Shown: positions 50,416-60,926, counted from the stretch's first letter. The stretch is 64,000 nt of DNA from CAVWCQ01 sp963753545 (GCA_963753545.1 CAVWCQ010000011.1:682001-746000), one strand, 5' to 3'. The notes: a model not told the origin generated them from the sequence alone. Numbers and translations: made by a program.

Positions 50416-52144
50416 GTACTCTCCCGATGGCGTCGGCGTCTATAACAAGACCCATATTCGCCAGGGATTCTTTGAAATATTCCTCTTCTTTTTATGCCTG
50501 TTCGTTCTATTGACATTATTTACCAAAGTGGTCGAGCGTTATTACGCTCCCAAGCGTCGTCTTCACCCTGCTACTGCGCTGCTTCCCATCATTCTGATCA
50601 TTGCTACGGTCAGATTTCCCCCCTATTCTGTTGACCCTCTTCACTGGACCATTTTTGTCGGTCCCGGATTGGATGTCGCAAAGGGGTATTGGCCTTATCT
50701 TCATAACCCCAGTGGATACGGCTTTTTACCGGCTGGCGTTATGGGAATTATCCTTAAACTTTTCCCCTTTTCGGCCTTCACTGCCTATGCCCTTGTCGCA
50801 ATCACCACCGCGCTCGCTGGTATTGCCGCCTATTTTCTTGTCAACAAAATGGTAAATTCGAAGTGGCTGAGTTTAGTGATAGTCACCCTGCTGCTCTTTG
50901 GTTTTAACTCCTTTGAGCAAGCGATCCAGTACCCAAACTCTGGAGCGCTCAGGTTTGAATTTATGCAGGCGGTCACCTTATTACTTGCCTGGCATATTCT
51001 TTCTACCAACGGCAGCAAAGGGTTGGCAGCAGCATTTCTGTTCGGAATTTTTATGCTGTGGGACCCAGCCTCTCAAGCATTTGCGGCACTACCGTTGGCC
51101 GGAGGACTTTTATACCAGCGTTTTGTGCGTAAAGAGGGCATCGCGCTAAAGAAAATGATCTGTATTGCGCTGTCTGCATTGGCAACGATGCTCGTAGTGG
51201 TCATTTTTTCCGCAAAACTCCCGGACGGCGGAATCAAGGGCATCATCGATCGTACAGCAGGCATCAGCCAGCTCTATTATGAAGGGTACGGGGGTCTGCC
51301 ACAAACCGCAGCATGGGTTGATATCCTCTGGCTGGTCATGTTTGTCATAGGCATAGCCTTGCTTCTTCAAAAGGTAATCGAGCGCCAGCCTCTGTCGAAC
51401 AAAGAGCTTTTTTTGGCTGTATCGTTAGCTTTTGTCGTACCAGTTCTGCTCTATCATTTCAATCGTAACTCCTGGATAGGCGAGAATGCGATTGGATGGA
51501 TCATGCTGCCCACGACGTTTTTTATTGGAACGATGATATGGGAAGCAAATTCTAAAAAGACAGGCTTTTATGAAGCTGCCGCCGGGCTTTTAGTCATCCT
51601 GTTTATTTCTCAGAATGCAGTGGGTCAATTTATAGATCGATCAAACAGCGTGTTTTTTAGCGCCGAATCTGCACGTGCTCAGTGGTCAAACCAATGCGCT
51701 CAACAGGTCAGCCAGGGGAAAGCCTGTGACCAGAAATGGCCCGATCCCTTCCTGGAGTTACGAGAAACTGCGGATACACCTCTTATTGATCCGGATGATT
51801 ACTTTGTCAGTACAATGATTGATCTCTGTAAAAGCAATATGCCTATTCTCTCTGCGCACGATTCTTTCATTTACTTGTACGGGAAGTGCTCCTCCCAATT
51901 GCAGCTTTCAGCAATCACATTTGCAGCGGATACCATTGCAACTCAAAAAGTTCTTCATCAGCTTTTGACCTATGAAGAAGTTGCAATAGATTGGCGCGCT
52001 GTCTACTATTTAGCGCCATATTTTCAAGAAGCTGTTCGCCAGTTCGAAAAAGCTGGATATTGTTCTACTCCTATCGCTGATGGCTGGATTGTCATTTTCC
52101 ATCGAGATTGCGGATCTGATGATACACAGACACCTGCCAGTTGA
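50416..52144 (+). CDS. Large multi-pass membrane protein, C-terminal part
   Basis: About 575 residues with some ten membrane helices and a soluble C-terminal end rich in Cys and aromatic residues (CAQQVSQGKACDQKW, IDLCKSNMPILSAHDSFIYLYGKC). The early DPLHWTIFVGPGLDVAKGYWPYLHNPSGYG loop resembles the periplasmic loops of GT-C type glycosyltransferases and O-antigen-related membrane proteins. The gene starts the sugar cluster (glycosyltransferase, WecD-like, WecE, methyltransferase), which supports a role in surface polysaccharide, as inference. Confidence 0.7.
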
Positions 52145-52168
52145 TCATCTGTTCTTAAGGATAATACC

Positions 52169-53146
52169 GTGTCTACCAACGCTCTTCTCGAAACCTCGGT
52201 CTCAGTGGTCGTGCCCGTTTACAATGGAGCTATAACGATTCGCGAATTAGCTGCAAGGACTTCAAAAGTTTTATGCTATTGTTAACCAAAGATTATGAAC
52301 TGATCTTTGTGGAGGATGTGGGAGGGACAACAGTTGGGATATTATCCATCAGTTAGCGAAGACTACAGTTGGGTTAAAGGTATTAGGTTCATGCGCAACT
52401 ATGGGCAGCATAATGCACTGTTGTGTGGAATTAGGGCTGCAAAATACGAAGTCATTGTCACTATGGACGATGATTTACAGCACCTCCCCGAACAAATATA
52501 TACGCTCTAGACAAACTAAACGAAGGTTATGACGTTGTATACGGCACGCCGCAAGAACAAAAGCATGGTATTCTGCGCAATTTGGCATCTCGCCTCACTA
52601 AATTCACACTTGAAGCGATGGGAATGCATGGTTGCTAAAGCCCGCGATGTTAGCGCCTTTCGAATGTTCAGGACTAATTTGCGTGCCGGTTTTGTTGATT
52701 ACCAGAGCCCGTACATTTCAATTGATGTGCTTCTGAGTTGGACTACAACCCGATTTGGTGCCGTGCCTCTGTGCCATGAACGGCGACAATATGGTCGATC
52801 GAATTACACATTTTTTAAATTGGTGAATCAAGCCATCAATATGTTAACCGGCTACAGTACGCTCCCTCTGCGGTTTGCCAGCATCACAGGATTTACCTTT
52901 ATGCTGTTTGGATTATTCGTGTTGGCATTCGTGCTAATCCGCTATCTCATCGTGGGATATAGTGCGCCAGGATTTCCATTTTTGGCCTCAACCATTGCTA
53001 TTTTCTCTGGAGTGCAGTTATTCGCTTTAGGGATCGTCGGTGAATATCTTTCCCGAATGTATTTTCGCATGATGGATAGGCCAACATATGTGATCCGTTC
53101 TGAAACACAACGTGAAGCCGCTGAGGAAATGGAAAAAATATCTTGA
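52169..53146 (+). pseudogene. GT2 glycosyltransferase with several frameshifts
   Basis: Pieces in rotating frames reconstruct a DPM1/ArnC-like family 2 transferase: SVSVVVPVYNGAITIRELAAR, KDYELIFVED, DNSWDIIHQL, SEDYSWVKGIRFMRNYGQHNALL, VIVTMDDDLQHLPEQI, DKLNEGYDVVYG and RDVSAFRMFRTNLRAGFVDYQSPYI. Two C-terminal membrane helices follow. The catalytic DDD site and Asn/His motif are present. About five single-base shifts are needed over 400 bases, nearly all in the direction of one lost base each. It is either heavily decayed or a poorly read stretch. It would transfer a sugar to undecaprenyl phosphate. Confidence 0.72.
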
Positions 53147-54143
53147 GCACCTATGAAATAACCCTTCTCCCCGAGGACCGCCTTTCAGAAATTATCCCCT
53201 TACTTCAACGATGTCGAGAGAAGCCTTATCGTTTTTTGTTCCATGCCATTTCTGACGAGTTGGATCTTCTGGATAAAAGAAATTACTGAACTGGTCGAGA
53301 ACGGACAAGGGAAAATCTTTGTGGCTGTTCAAGAAAACCAGTTATTAGGACTTTTGGTTTATAGCGCTCTCCCGTGGGATACAAGGGTTTTAGGGTATCA
53401 GATGGGCGCAGTCAGGTATCTTGTGGTTGATCCTTCCAATGATAGTCGTGGCAAAATCACTAGATCTTTTAGATTACCTCAGTCAATGGGCGCTTTCAAA
53501 AGGAATTGAGTTTCTGTTATGTAAAGCTTATACAGATGATATTGTGACTATTCATGCCCTCGAACAACAGAGATACTATCTGGTTGACACTCTGCTCGAT
53601 TATGTTTACGACTCGCAACGAAACCCATTGAACGCTGTATCCACCCCTCCAAAGTCGGCTGACATCTCGATCCGGTTGGCAGAAGCCAGTGACCAGGACG
53701 CCCTCATCGAGTTGGCGTCAAAATCCTTTCAAGGGCATTTTGGCCGCTTTCATGCTGATGAATTCATTAGCGAACAGCAAGCTACTGCTGTTTACGAAGA
53801 ATGGATTAAGTCTTCCTGCAGTGGCTACGCCGATTGGATTGTCGTGGCCGAAGTGAACCACTTAATTGCAGGATTTTCGATTTGGAAAAAGCCTACTCCA
53901 AATGAACAGGCTCTGAGCATACCTGTTGGTCATTATAGCATCGCGGCAACAGATCCCACCTTTGCAGGTCGCGGGCTTTTTGGCATGTTAACTTACGCTG
54001 GTATGCAGTTACTAGATGGGCTGTGCTACTGTATCGAAGGCCCCACACATATCAACAACTATCCAGTTCAGCGCGGGTATACAAAATTAAGCTGGCGTAT
54101 CGTAGATGCACGGCACTCTTTTCATAAGTGGTTGAAGAGGTAA
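53143..54143 (+). CDS. WecD/RffC-like GNAT acetyltransferase (frameshifted)
   Basis: Starts at TTG 53143, overlapping the glycosyltransferase stop (TTGA). The N-part reads LSTYEITLLPEDRLSEIIPLL, and later frames give ITELVENGQGKIFVAVQENQLLGLLVYSAL, then LDYLSQWALSKGIEFLLCKAYTDDIVTIHALEQQRYYLVDTLLDYVYD and a GNAT core (ISIRLAEASDQDALIELASKSF, HYSIAATDPTFAGRGLFGMLTYAGM). This matches TDP-fucosamine acetyltransferase-type proteins, which acetylate the 4-amino sugar. Two shifts near 53275 and 53460 are needed. The next gene makes the amino sugar. Confidence 0.72.
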
Positions 54144-54147
54144 AACG

Positions 54148-55287
54148 ATGAAATCTTATCAAATTCCATTCAATCACCCATATCTTCCAGAGAATGCGTC
54201 AGCCTACATGCTGGAAGCAATTGCAGGCGGACATATCTCGGGGGATGGTATTTTTACAAAAAAATGCCACGCCTATCTGGAACAGGCGCTTGGTGTGCCC
54301 AAAGCACTGCTCACGACATCGTGTACCCATGCGCTTGAAATGGCGGCCTTGATTTTAGATATCAAGCCGGGCGATGAGGTCATCGTTCCTGATTTTACCT
54401 TTGTCTCCACAGTCAATGCTTTTGTGCTTCGTGGGGCCACGCCCATTTTTGCTGACATTCGACCCGACACGCTCAATATAGACGAGTCTCAACTCGAACG
54501 GCTCATCACGCCGCGTACAAAAGCAATTCTTCCCGTTCATTATGCGGGTGTAGGCTGCGAGATGGATGCCATTATGACAATTGCGAACCAGTATGGAATC
54601 GCGATTGTCGAGGACAATGCGCATGGCCTTTTTGGAAAGTATAAAGGCAGATATCTGGGAACATTTGGGTGCATGGCTACTCAAAGTTTCCACGAAACAA
54701 AGAATTTTCAGTGTGGAGAAGGCGGCGCACTGCTGATTAATGATCCGAAGTATAGTGAACGGGCTGAAATAATCCGCGAAAAAGGCACCAATCGCAGCCG
54801 CTTCTTCAGAGGGCAAGTCGATAAATACACCTGGGTTGATATTGGCTCCAGCTACCTGCCATCCGATCTGCTTGCTGCCTTTTTATACGCTCAGTTTGAA
54901 GCACGTGAGTTTATTCAAGCCAAACGTCAGGCTATTTGGGAGACGTACTGGATGGCATTGCAGGACTGGGCAAGTGGGTGTGGGGTTCAATTGCCCGTTG
55001 TGCCTGATTATACGGAACAAGCGTACCATATGTTCTATTTATTGATGCCCTCGCTCGATGTTCGGCAGGAGTTGATTGCCTATCTAAAAGCACATCACAT
55101 TCTCTCGGTATTCCACTATTTGCCGTTACATTTATCGCAGATGGGGCAAAAGTATGGGGGGAAATCAGGAGACTGTCCCGTTACAGAAGAGGTCAGTGAT
55201 CGCCTGCTGCGGCTGCCATTCTATAACAGCTTCACTGAGGCGGAGCAGACACAGGTTATTGACGCCATTCTCAGTTTCCAATTTTAG
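54148..55287 (+). CDS. wecE: dTDP-4-amino-4,6-dideoxygalactose transaminase
   Basis: A 379-residue PLP aminotransferase of the DegT/DnrJ/EryC1 family. It follows WecE/RffA closely: SCTHALEMAALILDIKPGDEVIVPDFTFVSTVNAFVLRGA, HYAGVGCEMDAIM, SFHETKNFQCGEGGALLIND (PLP lysine in HETKN) and REKGTNRSRFFRGQVDKYTWVDIGSSYLPSDL. It makes dTDP-4-amino-4,6-dideoxygalactose, the precursor of Fuc4NAc. WecD-like acetyltransferase precedes it. It is intact, unlike its neighbours. Confidence 0.92.
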   Translation: MKSYQIPFNHPYLPENASAYMLEAIAGGHISGDGIFTKKCHAYLEQALGVPKALLTTSCTHALEMAALILDIKPGDEVIVPDFTFVSTVNAFVLRGATPIFADIRPDTLNIDESQLERLITPRTKAILPVHYAGVGCEMDAIMTIANQYGIAIVEDNAHGLFGKYKGRYLGTFGCMATQSFHETKNFQCGEGGALLINDPKYSERAEIIREKGTNRSRFFRGQVDKYTWVDIGSSYLPSDLLAAFLYAQFEAREFIQAKRQAIWETYWMALQDWASGCGVQLPVVPDYTEQAYHMFYLLMPSLDVRQELIAYLKAHHILSVFHYLPLHLSQMGQKYGGKSGDCPVTEEVSDRLLRLPFYNSFTEAEQTQVIDAILSFQF

Positions 55288-55300
55288 AGAAAGGTACAGG

Positions 55301-56110
55301 TTGGGCTTGGATTCTAATCAGGACAATCACAGCAGCTATGATGCTGCCTTCTTTGGTCCTCTCTATGCCGTTGAGAACAAACATTTTTGGTTTCGCTCTC
55401 GTAACTTGATTATCTCCAGGCTGGTTCAGCAACTAGCGCGTGAATTTCAGGCGGGGGCTCAAGTCTTAGAAATTGGCTGCGGAACTGGAAACACTTTAGC
55501 GGTGCTTAACCGTGAATGGACAAAGGGCCCCGTAACCGGAGTCGATTTGTTTTACGATGGACTCAAGTTCGCACGCCAGCGTGTTGACTGCCGTTTCGTT
55601 CAGGGGGATATAAACGAGCTTCCTTTCCCTGCTGGAACGTTTGACTTGATTTGTCTTTTCGATGTATTGGAACACCTGCCTGCTGACACGGAAATTCTTC
55701 GCTCCCTCCACGACTTATTAACCCCGAACGGCCTCCTGATGTTAACGGTACCTGCTCATATGTCGCTGTGGAGTTACTTCGATGAAGCCTCAAAACACTG
55801 CCGGCGTTACGAAGTTGGGGAACTGGAGACCAAACTAACACAAACCGGTTTTCACATTGATTATCTGACGCATTATATGGCGAGCATTTACCCCCTCGTT
55901 AAGGTTGGAAGATGGCTGGCCTCAGCCGGTAGACGGCAGAAGACAACCCGTACGGATGAGCAGGCACGCGATTTAGCGTTTCGCGAATTAAAAATCGTCC
56001 CCGTAGTCAATGAACTGCTGACCGCTCTCCTGTCACAAGAAACTCGTTTTATGATGCGGCGGCGTAAACTGCCAATAGGCACTTCGTTATTAGCGATAGC
56101 GCGCAAATAG
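55301..56110 (+). CDS. SAM-dependent methyltransferase
   Basis: About 270 residues from TTG 55301 with GAGAAAGG upstream. The frame is open back to 55154, but that part overlaps wecE. A class I fold is shown by VLEIGCGTGNTLAVL (motif I), VTGVDLFYDGLKFARQR and FDLICLFDVLEHLPADTEILRSLHDLLTPNGLLMLTVPA (motifs II-III). The start LGLDSNQDNHSSYD is a common opening of methyltransferase-11 proteins in polysaccharide clusters. It probably methylates a surface sugar. Confidence 0.82.
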   Translation: MGLDSNQDNHSSYDAAFFGPLYAVENKHFWFRSRNLIISRLVQQLAREFQAGAQVLEIGCGTGNTLAVLNREWTKGPVTGVDLFYDGLKFARQRVDCRFVQGDINELPFPAGTFDLICLFDVLEHLPADTEILRSLHDLLTPNGLLMLTVPAHMSLWSYFDEASKHCRRYEVGELETKLTQTGFHIDYLTHYMASIYPLVKVGRWLASAGRRQKTTRTDEQARDLAFRELKIVPVVNELLTALLSQETRFMMRRRKLPIGTSLLAIARK

Positions 56111-56216
56111 CGACCCAAGCGCATCCTCTCACCATGCCACAGATAATCCTGACACCAAGGGTTTGCCCCAAATCTTTAGTACCTGTGCGGCATCGTAAAG
56201 GGGTTGAGAGTTAAGC

Positions 56217-56222
56217 TATAAT
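56217..56222 (+). promoter_or_regulatory. -10 box upstream of the RR-GAF gene
   Basis: TATAAT at 56217-56222, without a clear -35 box. Start near 56229 would give a leader of about 45 bases. Confidence 0.4.
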
Positions 56223-56273
56223 AGGGTCTGCACCGGGACATTTCCCAGGGCGTGTTGAGACAGGATCAGGACG

Positions 56274-56760
56274 ATGAGCGAACAACGCGATGTGATCTTA
56301 ATCATTGATGATGATCCCGAAGCGCGTACCCTGCTGCGGGAGCAGGTTTTTTCGTCCGATAATTTTGATGTGATTGAAGCAAAAGACGGCCCAGAGGCCG
56401 TCTCAATCCTGCAAAAGCACCGGCCCGATTTGATCTTGATCGATCTGCAACTCCCCGGCCTATCGGGGCGCGATGTGATGGTCGCCGTGAAGGCGCGCGG
56501 CTATCGCGGCCCAATCATTGTCATGGCAGATTCCGGACAGGAGCAAAACGCGATTGACGCGTTCCGCCTGGGTGCGACAGACTTCATCACCCGGCCTATT
56601 CGCGAGACTCAGGTGATGATTGCCGTCGAACGGGGGCTGGCTGAAGTCCGTGTGCGCCGCCAGCGTGATGCGTTAGCTGCTCAGCTTCAGCAAATGAGCC
56701 AGCAGCTAGAGACGCGCACGAACGAACTGGCGGCATTGTGCGAAGTGGGACAGGCGCGTA
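56274..56760 (+). CDS. Response regulator receiver, N-terminal part (frameshifted)
   Basis: A receiver from ATG 56274 with DDD pocket, D in LILIDLQLPG, S/T in VMADSG and K-equivalent R in FITRPIR. The Lys position appears replaced by Arg, which could reduce phosphorylation. It continues into a coiled coil (QRDALAAQLQQMSQQLETRTNELAALCEVGQA), and then the frame is lost near 56760. The next frame supplies VATSRELDGLFGRVLEGALTVT and a GAF domain, so one base is probably extra. Confidence 0.75.
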
Positions 56761-57450
56761 GCAACCAGCCGCGAACTGGATGGGCTGTTCGGGCGGGTGC
56801 TGGAAGGCGCGCTGACCGTCACCAGAGCAGATCATGCGCTGCTGCTGCTCCGCGACGAAAAAAATAACCAGATGATCCTGAAGGCGGGCAAGAATTTGCA
56901 GTTGTCCCTGCTCGATAAGATGGGCGAACCCGTTCAGGATCAACTCGCAAACCTGGTGATCACCTCACGTGAAGCAGTGATTGTGTCTGGCGAGGGGTTG
57001 CGGCGCTTTTCGGTCAGCCGCGATCTCTACTCGGTGGCGTATGCCCCGCTGACGGTGCATAACATGGCGATTGGTGTGCTGGCGGTGGGCAACCACCAGA
57101 CGCAGCGTGTATTTGAAGACAACCAGGGGCGGCTGCTGAATGCGCTGGCTAACTACGCAGCAATAGCGATTGTAAATGCCCGACTGTTTGCCATGATCGA
57201 GCAGCGCGCGCGGGCGCTTGAGAACGCGTACCGTGACGTGCGCGAACGAGATGCGCAGCGAGGTCGCCAGCTTCAGATTGTCCTCGCGCGGCTGAATGGG
57301 CCGCTGTCCGAAATGCAGAGCGAACTCCTGAATCTGATCAATGGCAGCGCGGGCAAGCTGCCGCAAAACGCGTCGGAGCGGATGGCGGTGCTGGGCCAAC
57401 AGATCAGACAGTTATCGGTACTTGTATCGAACATGATCCAAAAACAGTAG
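56761..57450 (+). CDS. GAF domain and coiled coil, C-terminal part of the same regulator
   Basis: Residues of the GAF domain are VTRADHALLLLRDEKNNQMILKAG, VIVSGEGLRRFSVSRDLYSVAYAPL and IGVLAVGNHQTQRVFEDNQGRLLNALANYAAIAI. A coiled coil follows. No histidine kinase part is present. It precedes a hybrid RR-GAF-PAS kinase by 21 bases, and the two share the receiver-GAF layout, so they may form a functional pair. Frame junction near 56760. Confidence 0.75.
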   Translation, partial: ATSRELDGLFGRVLEGALTVTRADHALLLLRDEKNNQMILKAGKNLQLSLLDKMGEPVQDQLANLVITSREAVIVSGEGLRRFSVSRDLYSVAYAPLTVHNMAIGVLAVGNHQTQRVFEDNQGRLLNALANYAAIAIVNARLFAMIEQRARALENAYRDVRERDAQRGRQLQIVLARLNGPLSEMQSELLNLINGSAGKLPQNASERMAVLGQQIRQLSVLVSNMIQKQ

Positions 57451-57471
57451 AGAGGTGGGAAATAATTTAAC

Positions 57472-59400
57472 GTGTCGGGTGAGCGAATACTGTTAGTTGA
57501 AGATGGGGCGGATGTCAGACAGTTTTTGGCCGATTGTATCCTTCGGCCTGCTGGATATGACGTGTTAACTGCAGCAGATGGAGCCGAAGGATTTGTGCTG
57601 GCAAGCGATCTCCGGCCCGATTTGATTATTGCTGATTACCTGATGCCAAACAAGACAGGGCTGGAAATGCTCAGCGATTTACGCGACGTTTCGATTACCC
57701 TGCCTTTTATTTTGATCACGGCGGAAGGATCCGAGGAGCTGGCGGTACGGGCTTTACGACTGGGAGTCAGCGACTATCTGATCAAACCCTTTGATCCCGA
57801 TGATTTTCTGGCGGCAGTGGAGCGAGTCCTGCGCGAACACTGGACGCGCCAGATCACCCAGCAGATTCCTTCTCAACTCCTCGAGGCGAATCGCCAGCTT
57901 GAACAGCGCCTGCGTGAACTCGATACGCTCGTTGAGATCGGCAAACGGGTTGCGGCCCTGCTCGATCTGCAAGCCATCCTGAATCAGGTTGTATCGGCGG
58001 CAGTATCCGTCTCTCACGCTGAAGAAGGTACACTGCTTCTGGTGGACTCATCGACACGAGAGTTGTATGTGTATGCGTCTACGGAGGAACTGGGAAAATC
58101 GTTCCGGCTGCCAGTCTCCGACAGTCTTGCCGGGCACGTGGTCCAGACTGGGAAGCCCCTGGTGATTGCCGGGGAAGAACCACAGAAGATCAAAACGCAT
58201 TACCTGGCCCGCGACCTGATTTATGTGCCGATGATTGTGCAGGATGAAGTAATCGGTGTATTGGGCGTGAACAACCGCGAGACCAGTGGGGAATTTGCCC
58301 CGCACACGCTGCAACTGCTCAGCGTGCTGGCCGATTTTGCGGCGATTGCCATTGCCAATGCCCGCTTTTATGCCGCCATGCAGTATGAGCGCGATACATT
58401 GGACATCATTATGCATGACGCGAATGAAGCGATTATTGTGGTCGATCATCACGAGCGCATCCTGTTTTTCAACCCGGCAGCCTGCGAAGCGTTCGCGCTG
58501 CCAGATCAGAACTATCAGGGCAAATCACTCACCCAGGTTATCCACCACGATAGGCTGATTAACCTGTTTCACAAAGCATGCCGCGCCGGGCAAAGCTGCA
58601 CCGGCGAAATCGTCTTGAATGAGGGCAAGCGCACGCTCAATGCACAACTCAGTGTCATCGAGCAGGTCGGCAAAGTGGCCGTCTTGCAGGATATCACACA
58701 CCTGAAAGATCTGGACCGGATCAAGAGCGATTTTGTAACCTCTGTCTCGCACGATCTGCGCTCGCCACTCACGTCTATTCTGGGCTATGTTGAACTCGTC
58801 AGCCGCAGCGGCCCCCTCAACGAATCCCAGAAACAATTCGCCAGCCGGATTGTCTCCAGTGTGAAGTCAATCACCCTGCTCATCACGGATCTGCTCGAAC
58901 TGGGCAAGATTGAGGCCGGGTTTGACCGTGATCTTGAACCGATCACGCTGGGACCCATTGTCGCCGAAGCGCTGGAAAATCATCGTATTCAATGGGAAGC
59001 CAAACGCCAGTCGGTCCAGGCCCGCCTGAATGACGCGCTGCCAGCCGTCTTGGGCAATCCGCAGCGGCTGCGCCAGATGGTCAACAATCTGCTGGAAAAT
59101 GCGATCAAATACACGCCGCCAGAAGGCCGGATTCAAGTGCTTCTGGATGGTAAGGACGGTTTTCTGGTGCTTCGTGTGGGCGACACAGGCATCGGCATTC
59201 CCAAGCAGGATCAGCCGTACATCTTCGACAAATTCTTCCGCTCCGATCTGGCCATCGATGAGTATGACGGCACAGGTTTGGGGCTGTCTATCGTCAAAGG
59301 GATTGTCGATCAGCATCACGGACGCATCTGGGTAGAAAGTCAGGAAGGCAAAGGCAGTGTCTTTACCGTGATGCTGCCCAGCACTATGAGTTCGGGCTAG
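57472..59400 (+). CDS. Hybrid receiver-GAF-PAS histidine kinase
   Basis: A 642-residue protein starting at GTG 57472. In order: receiver (D in LIIADYLMP, T in LITAEGS, K in YLIKPFD), coiled coil, GAF (LVEIGKRVAALLDLQAILNQ ... ILGVNNRETSG-like VIGVLGVNNRETSGEF), PAS (HDANEAIIVVDHHERILFFNPAACEAF), HisKA (SVSHDLRSPLTSILGYVELV) and HATPase (NNLLENAIKY, GDTGIGIP, GTGLGLSIV). No membrane helix. The N-terminal receiver could gate its own kinase. It should phosphorylate an unlinked partner. Confidence 0.88.
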   Translation: MSGERILLVEDGADVRQFLADCILRPAGYDVLTAADGAEGFVLASDLRPDLIIADYLMPNKTGLEMLSDLRDVSITLPFILITAEGSEELAVRALRLGVSDYLIKPFDPDDFLAAVERVLREHWTRQITQQIPSQLLEANRQLEQRLRELDTLVEIGKRVAALLDLQAILNQVVSAAVSVSHAEEGTLLLVDSSTRELYVYASTEELGKSFRLPVSDSLAGHVVQTGKPLVIAGEEPQKIKTHYLARDLIYVPMIVQDEVIGVLGVNNRETSGEFAPHTLQLLSVLADFAAIAIANARFYAAMQYERDTLDIIMHDANEAIIVVDHHERILFFNPAACEAFALPDQNYQGKSLTQVIHHDRLINLFHKACRAGQSCTGEIVLNEGKRTLNAQLSVIEQVGKVAVLQDITHLKDLDRIKSDFVTSVSHDLRSPLTSILGYVELVSRSGPLNESQKQFASRIVSSVKSITLLITDLLELGKIEAGFDRDLEPITLGPIVAEALENHRIQWEAKRQSVQARLNDALPAVLGNPQRLRQMVNNLLENAIKYTPPEGRIQVLLDGKDGFLVLRVGDTGIGIPKQDQPYIFDKFFRSDLAIDEYDGTGLGLSIVKGIVDQHHGRIWVESQEGKGSVFTVMLPSTMSSG

Positions 59401-59418
59401 CCCCTTGTTTTTGTAGGA

Positions 59419-59464
59419 TGCGGCTGCGTGCGGCTAAGCCGCTAAGCCGCTGCGCCCTTTTTTG
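59419..59464 (+). terminator. Terminator after the hybrid kinase
   Basis: GCGGCT (59420-59425) pairs with AGCCGC near 59445-59450, followed by TGCGCCCTTTTTT. Confidence 0.65.
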
Positions 59465-59484
59465 CCTTATCCCCGAAATACAAA

Positions 59485-59511
59485 CGAGGCCGTCCAGTTT
59501 GGGCGGCCTCG
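59485..59511. terminator. Bidirectional hairpin before the sugar-binding gene
   Basis: CGAGGCCG (59485-59492) pairs with CGGCCTCG (59504-59511). It lies between the convergent kinase and sugar-binding genes. Confidence 0.6.
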
Positions 59512-59533
59512 CGTAGTTATTCGGATGGGCAAA

Positions 59534-59745
59534 TTACTGGCCCGCTGTCGGTGAGAAGGATGCCTGAATTTCGTTGGCGCGGTTCGTCAGTTCGGTGAGA
59601 GCACTTTCCACGTCACCGCCACTGGCCAGCAGCGTGTCAAAGGTCGAGCGCGCTTCGTCGCGGATGACGTCATAGCTGGCGAGCTGCGGTTCAACCTTCG
59701 TTTCGCCCTGGATAGATTCCCAGGCCGCCGCATACTGCGGGAAGC
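59534..59745 (-). CDS. Sugar ABC transporter binding protein, C-terminal part (frameshifted)
   Basis: The last 70 or so residues: RFPQYAAAWESIQGETKVEPQLASYDVIRDEARSTFDTLLASGGDVESALTELTNRAN. These match the C-terminal helices of UgpB/MalE-like binding proteins. It joins the N-terminal part as ELFDTRFPQYAAAW after correction of one base near 59750. Confidence 0.78.
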
Positions 59746-60926
59746 GCGTCAAACAGTTCGGTCATATTCTCTTGCGTGGAGAAACGCACCGGGTAGTAGT
59801 TGCTGACCTCGGCCCACTTCGCCTGCTGTTCCGGCTCGGTAAACCAGCGGATAAACAGCCATGCGGCTAACTGTGCTTCGGGGGTGGTCTTGGGGATGCT
59901 CACGCTTGCCCCGTACACATTGCTGACCGGCGTATCGCCGTAGGGAATAAAGGCCACGGACCAGTCAAACGGAGTCTTGAAGGCTTCTTCAACGCCCGAT
60001 TTTACGAAGGGCAGGCCGGAGGTCGACCCCGTGAAGAACAGCGCGCGTCCCGCCGTGAAGTTATTCTGATCGCCAAAGTTTTCCGCGATCAGTTCGGCGC
60101 AGCCATCGTTATACAGATCCACCATGAACTGAAGCGCCTGGACTGTTTGGGGACCAGCATAGTTAAACTGGCCATCCGCATAGATGTCGCCGCCCAGGGC
60201 GAAGGTCATAGCCGCGATGGACGACGCATCGGTACGGATCGTGTAACCAATGGTATCATCGCCTTCATACCCGCTCCAGCCCTGCTCGGTGAACTTGCAG
60301 GCCATGTCGCGGAACTCGTCCCAGGTAGCAGGAGGTGCAGTGTAGCCCAGTTCCTGGAGAGCCGTCATATTATAGTACAGCGCTTCGGCGGAACGATTGG
60401 GAGGGAAGCCGATACGAGCCGTCCCATCGGGCGTGTAGTCCTGAGTGAAGAAGCCGGGAACAAAGTCTGCTACTTCGGCCTCATTCAAGCCCCAGGTTGT
60501 ATCCTGCACGTAGGCGTCCATATTGTCAACGAGGCCGCCTGCCAGATAATAGGCTGCCGCATTGTTTTGGTAGGCCACAACCAGATTTGGCACGTCACCA
60601 GAGGGGATACCTGCGATCATCTTGTTATAGATGTCGCCATAGCTGCCCTGGTTGGATGCTTCTACGGTGATACCCCAGGGATTGTTGTCATTAAATTCAG
60701 TAACCATCTGATTCAAGAATTCTTCACGCGCGCCGCTGTGCTGGTGCCAGTAAACAACGGTCTGTCCACTGGGATCAACGCCCGCCAGTTCTCCATCCGC
60801 GGCAGGGGTCGTCCCCAAATCAAATGTTTTGCGGAAGCCTGTGCTGTCCTGAGCACCCACACTAAACAGTGGCAGAGCCAGCACCAGAACCAGAGCCAGC
60901 GTAGCAAGAATACCGACCTTACGCAT
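59746..60926 (-). CDS. Sugar ABC transporter binding protein, N-terminal part (frameshifted)
   Basis: Start at ATG 60926 with a signal peptide (VGILATLALVLVLALPLFSVGAQ), but no lipobox. The fold of family 1 solute-binding proteins is clear (VVYWHQHSGAREEFLNQMVTEFNDNNPWGITVEASNQGSYGDIYNKMIAGIPSGDVPNLVVAY). It probably binds a disaccharide or glycerol-phosphate-like compound. No permease or ATPase gene is adjacent on either side. It ends PVRFSTQENMTELFD, then the frame is lost. Confidence 0.82.
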
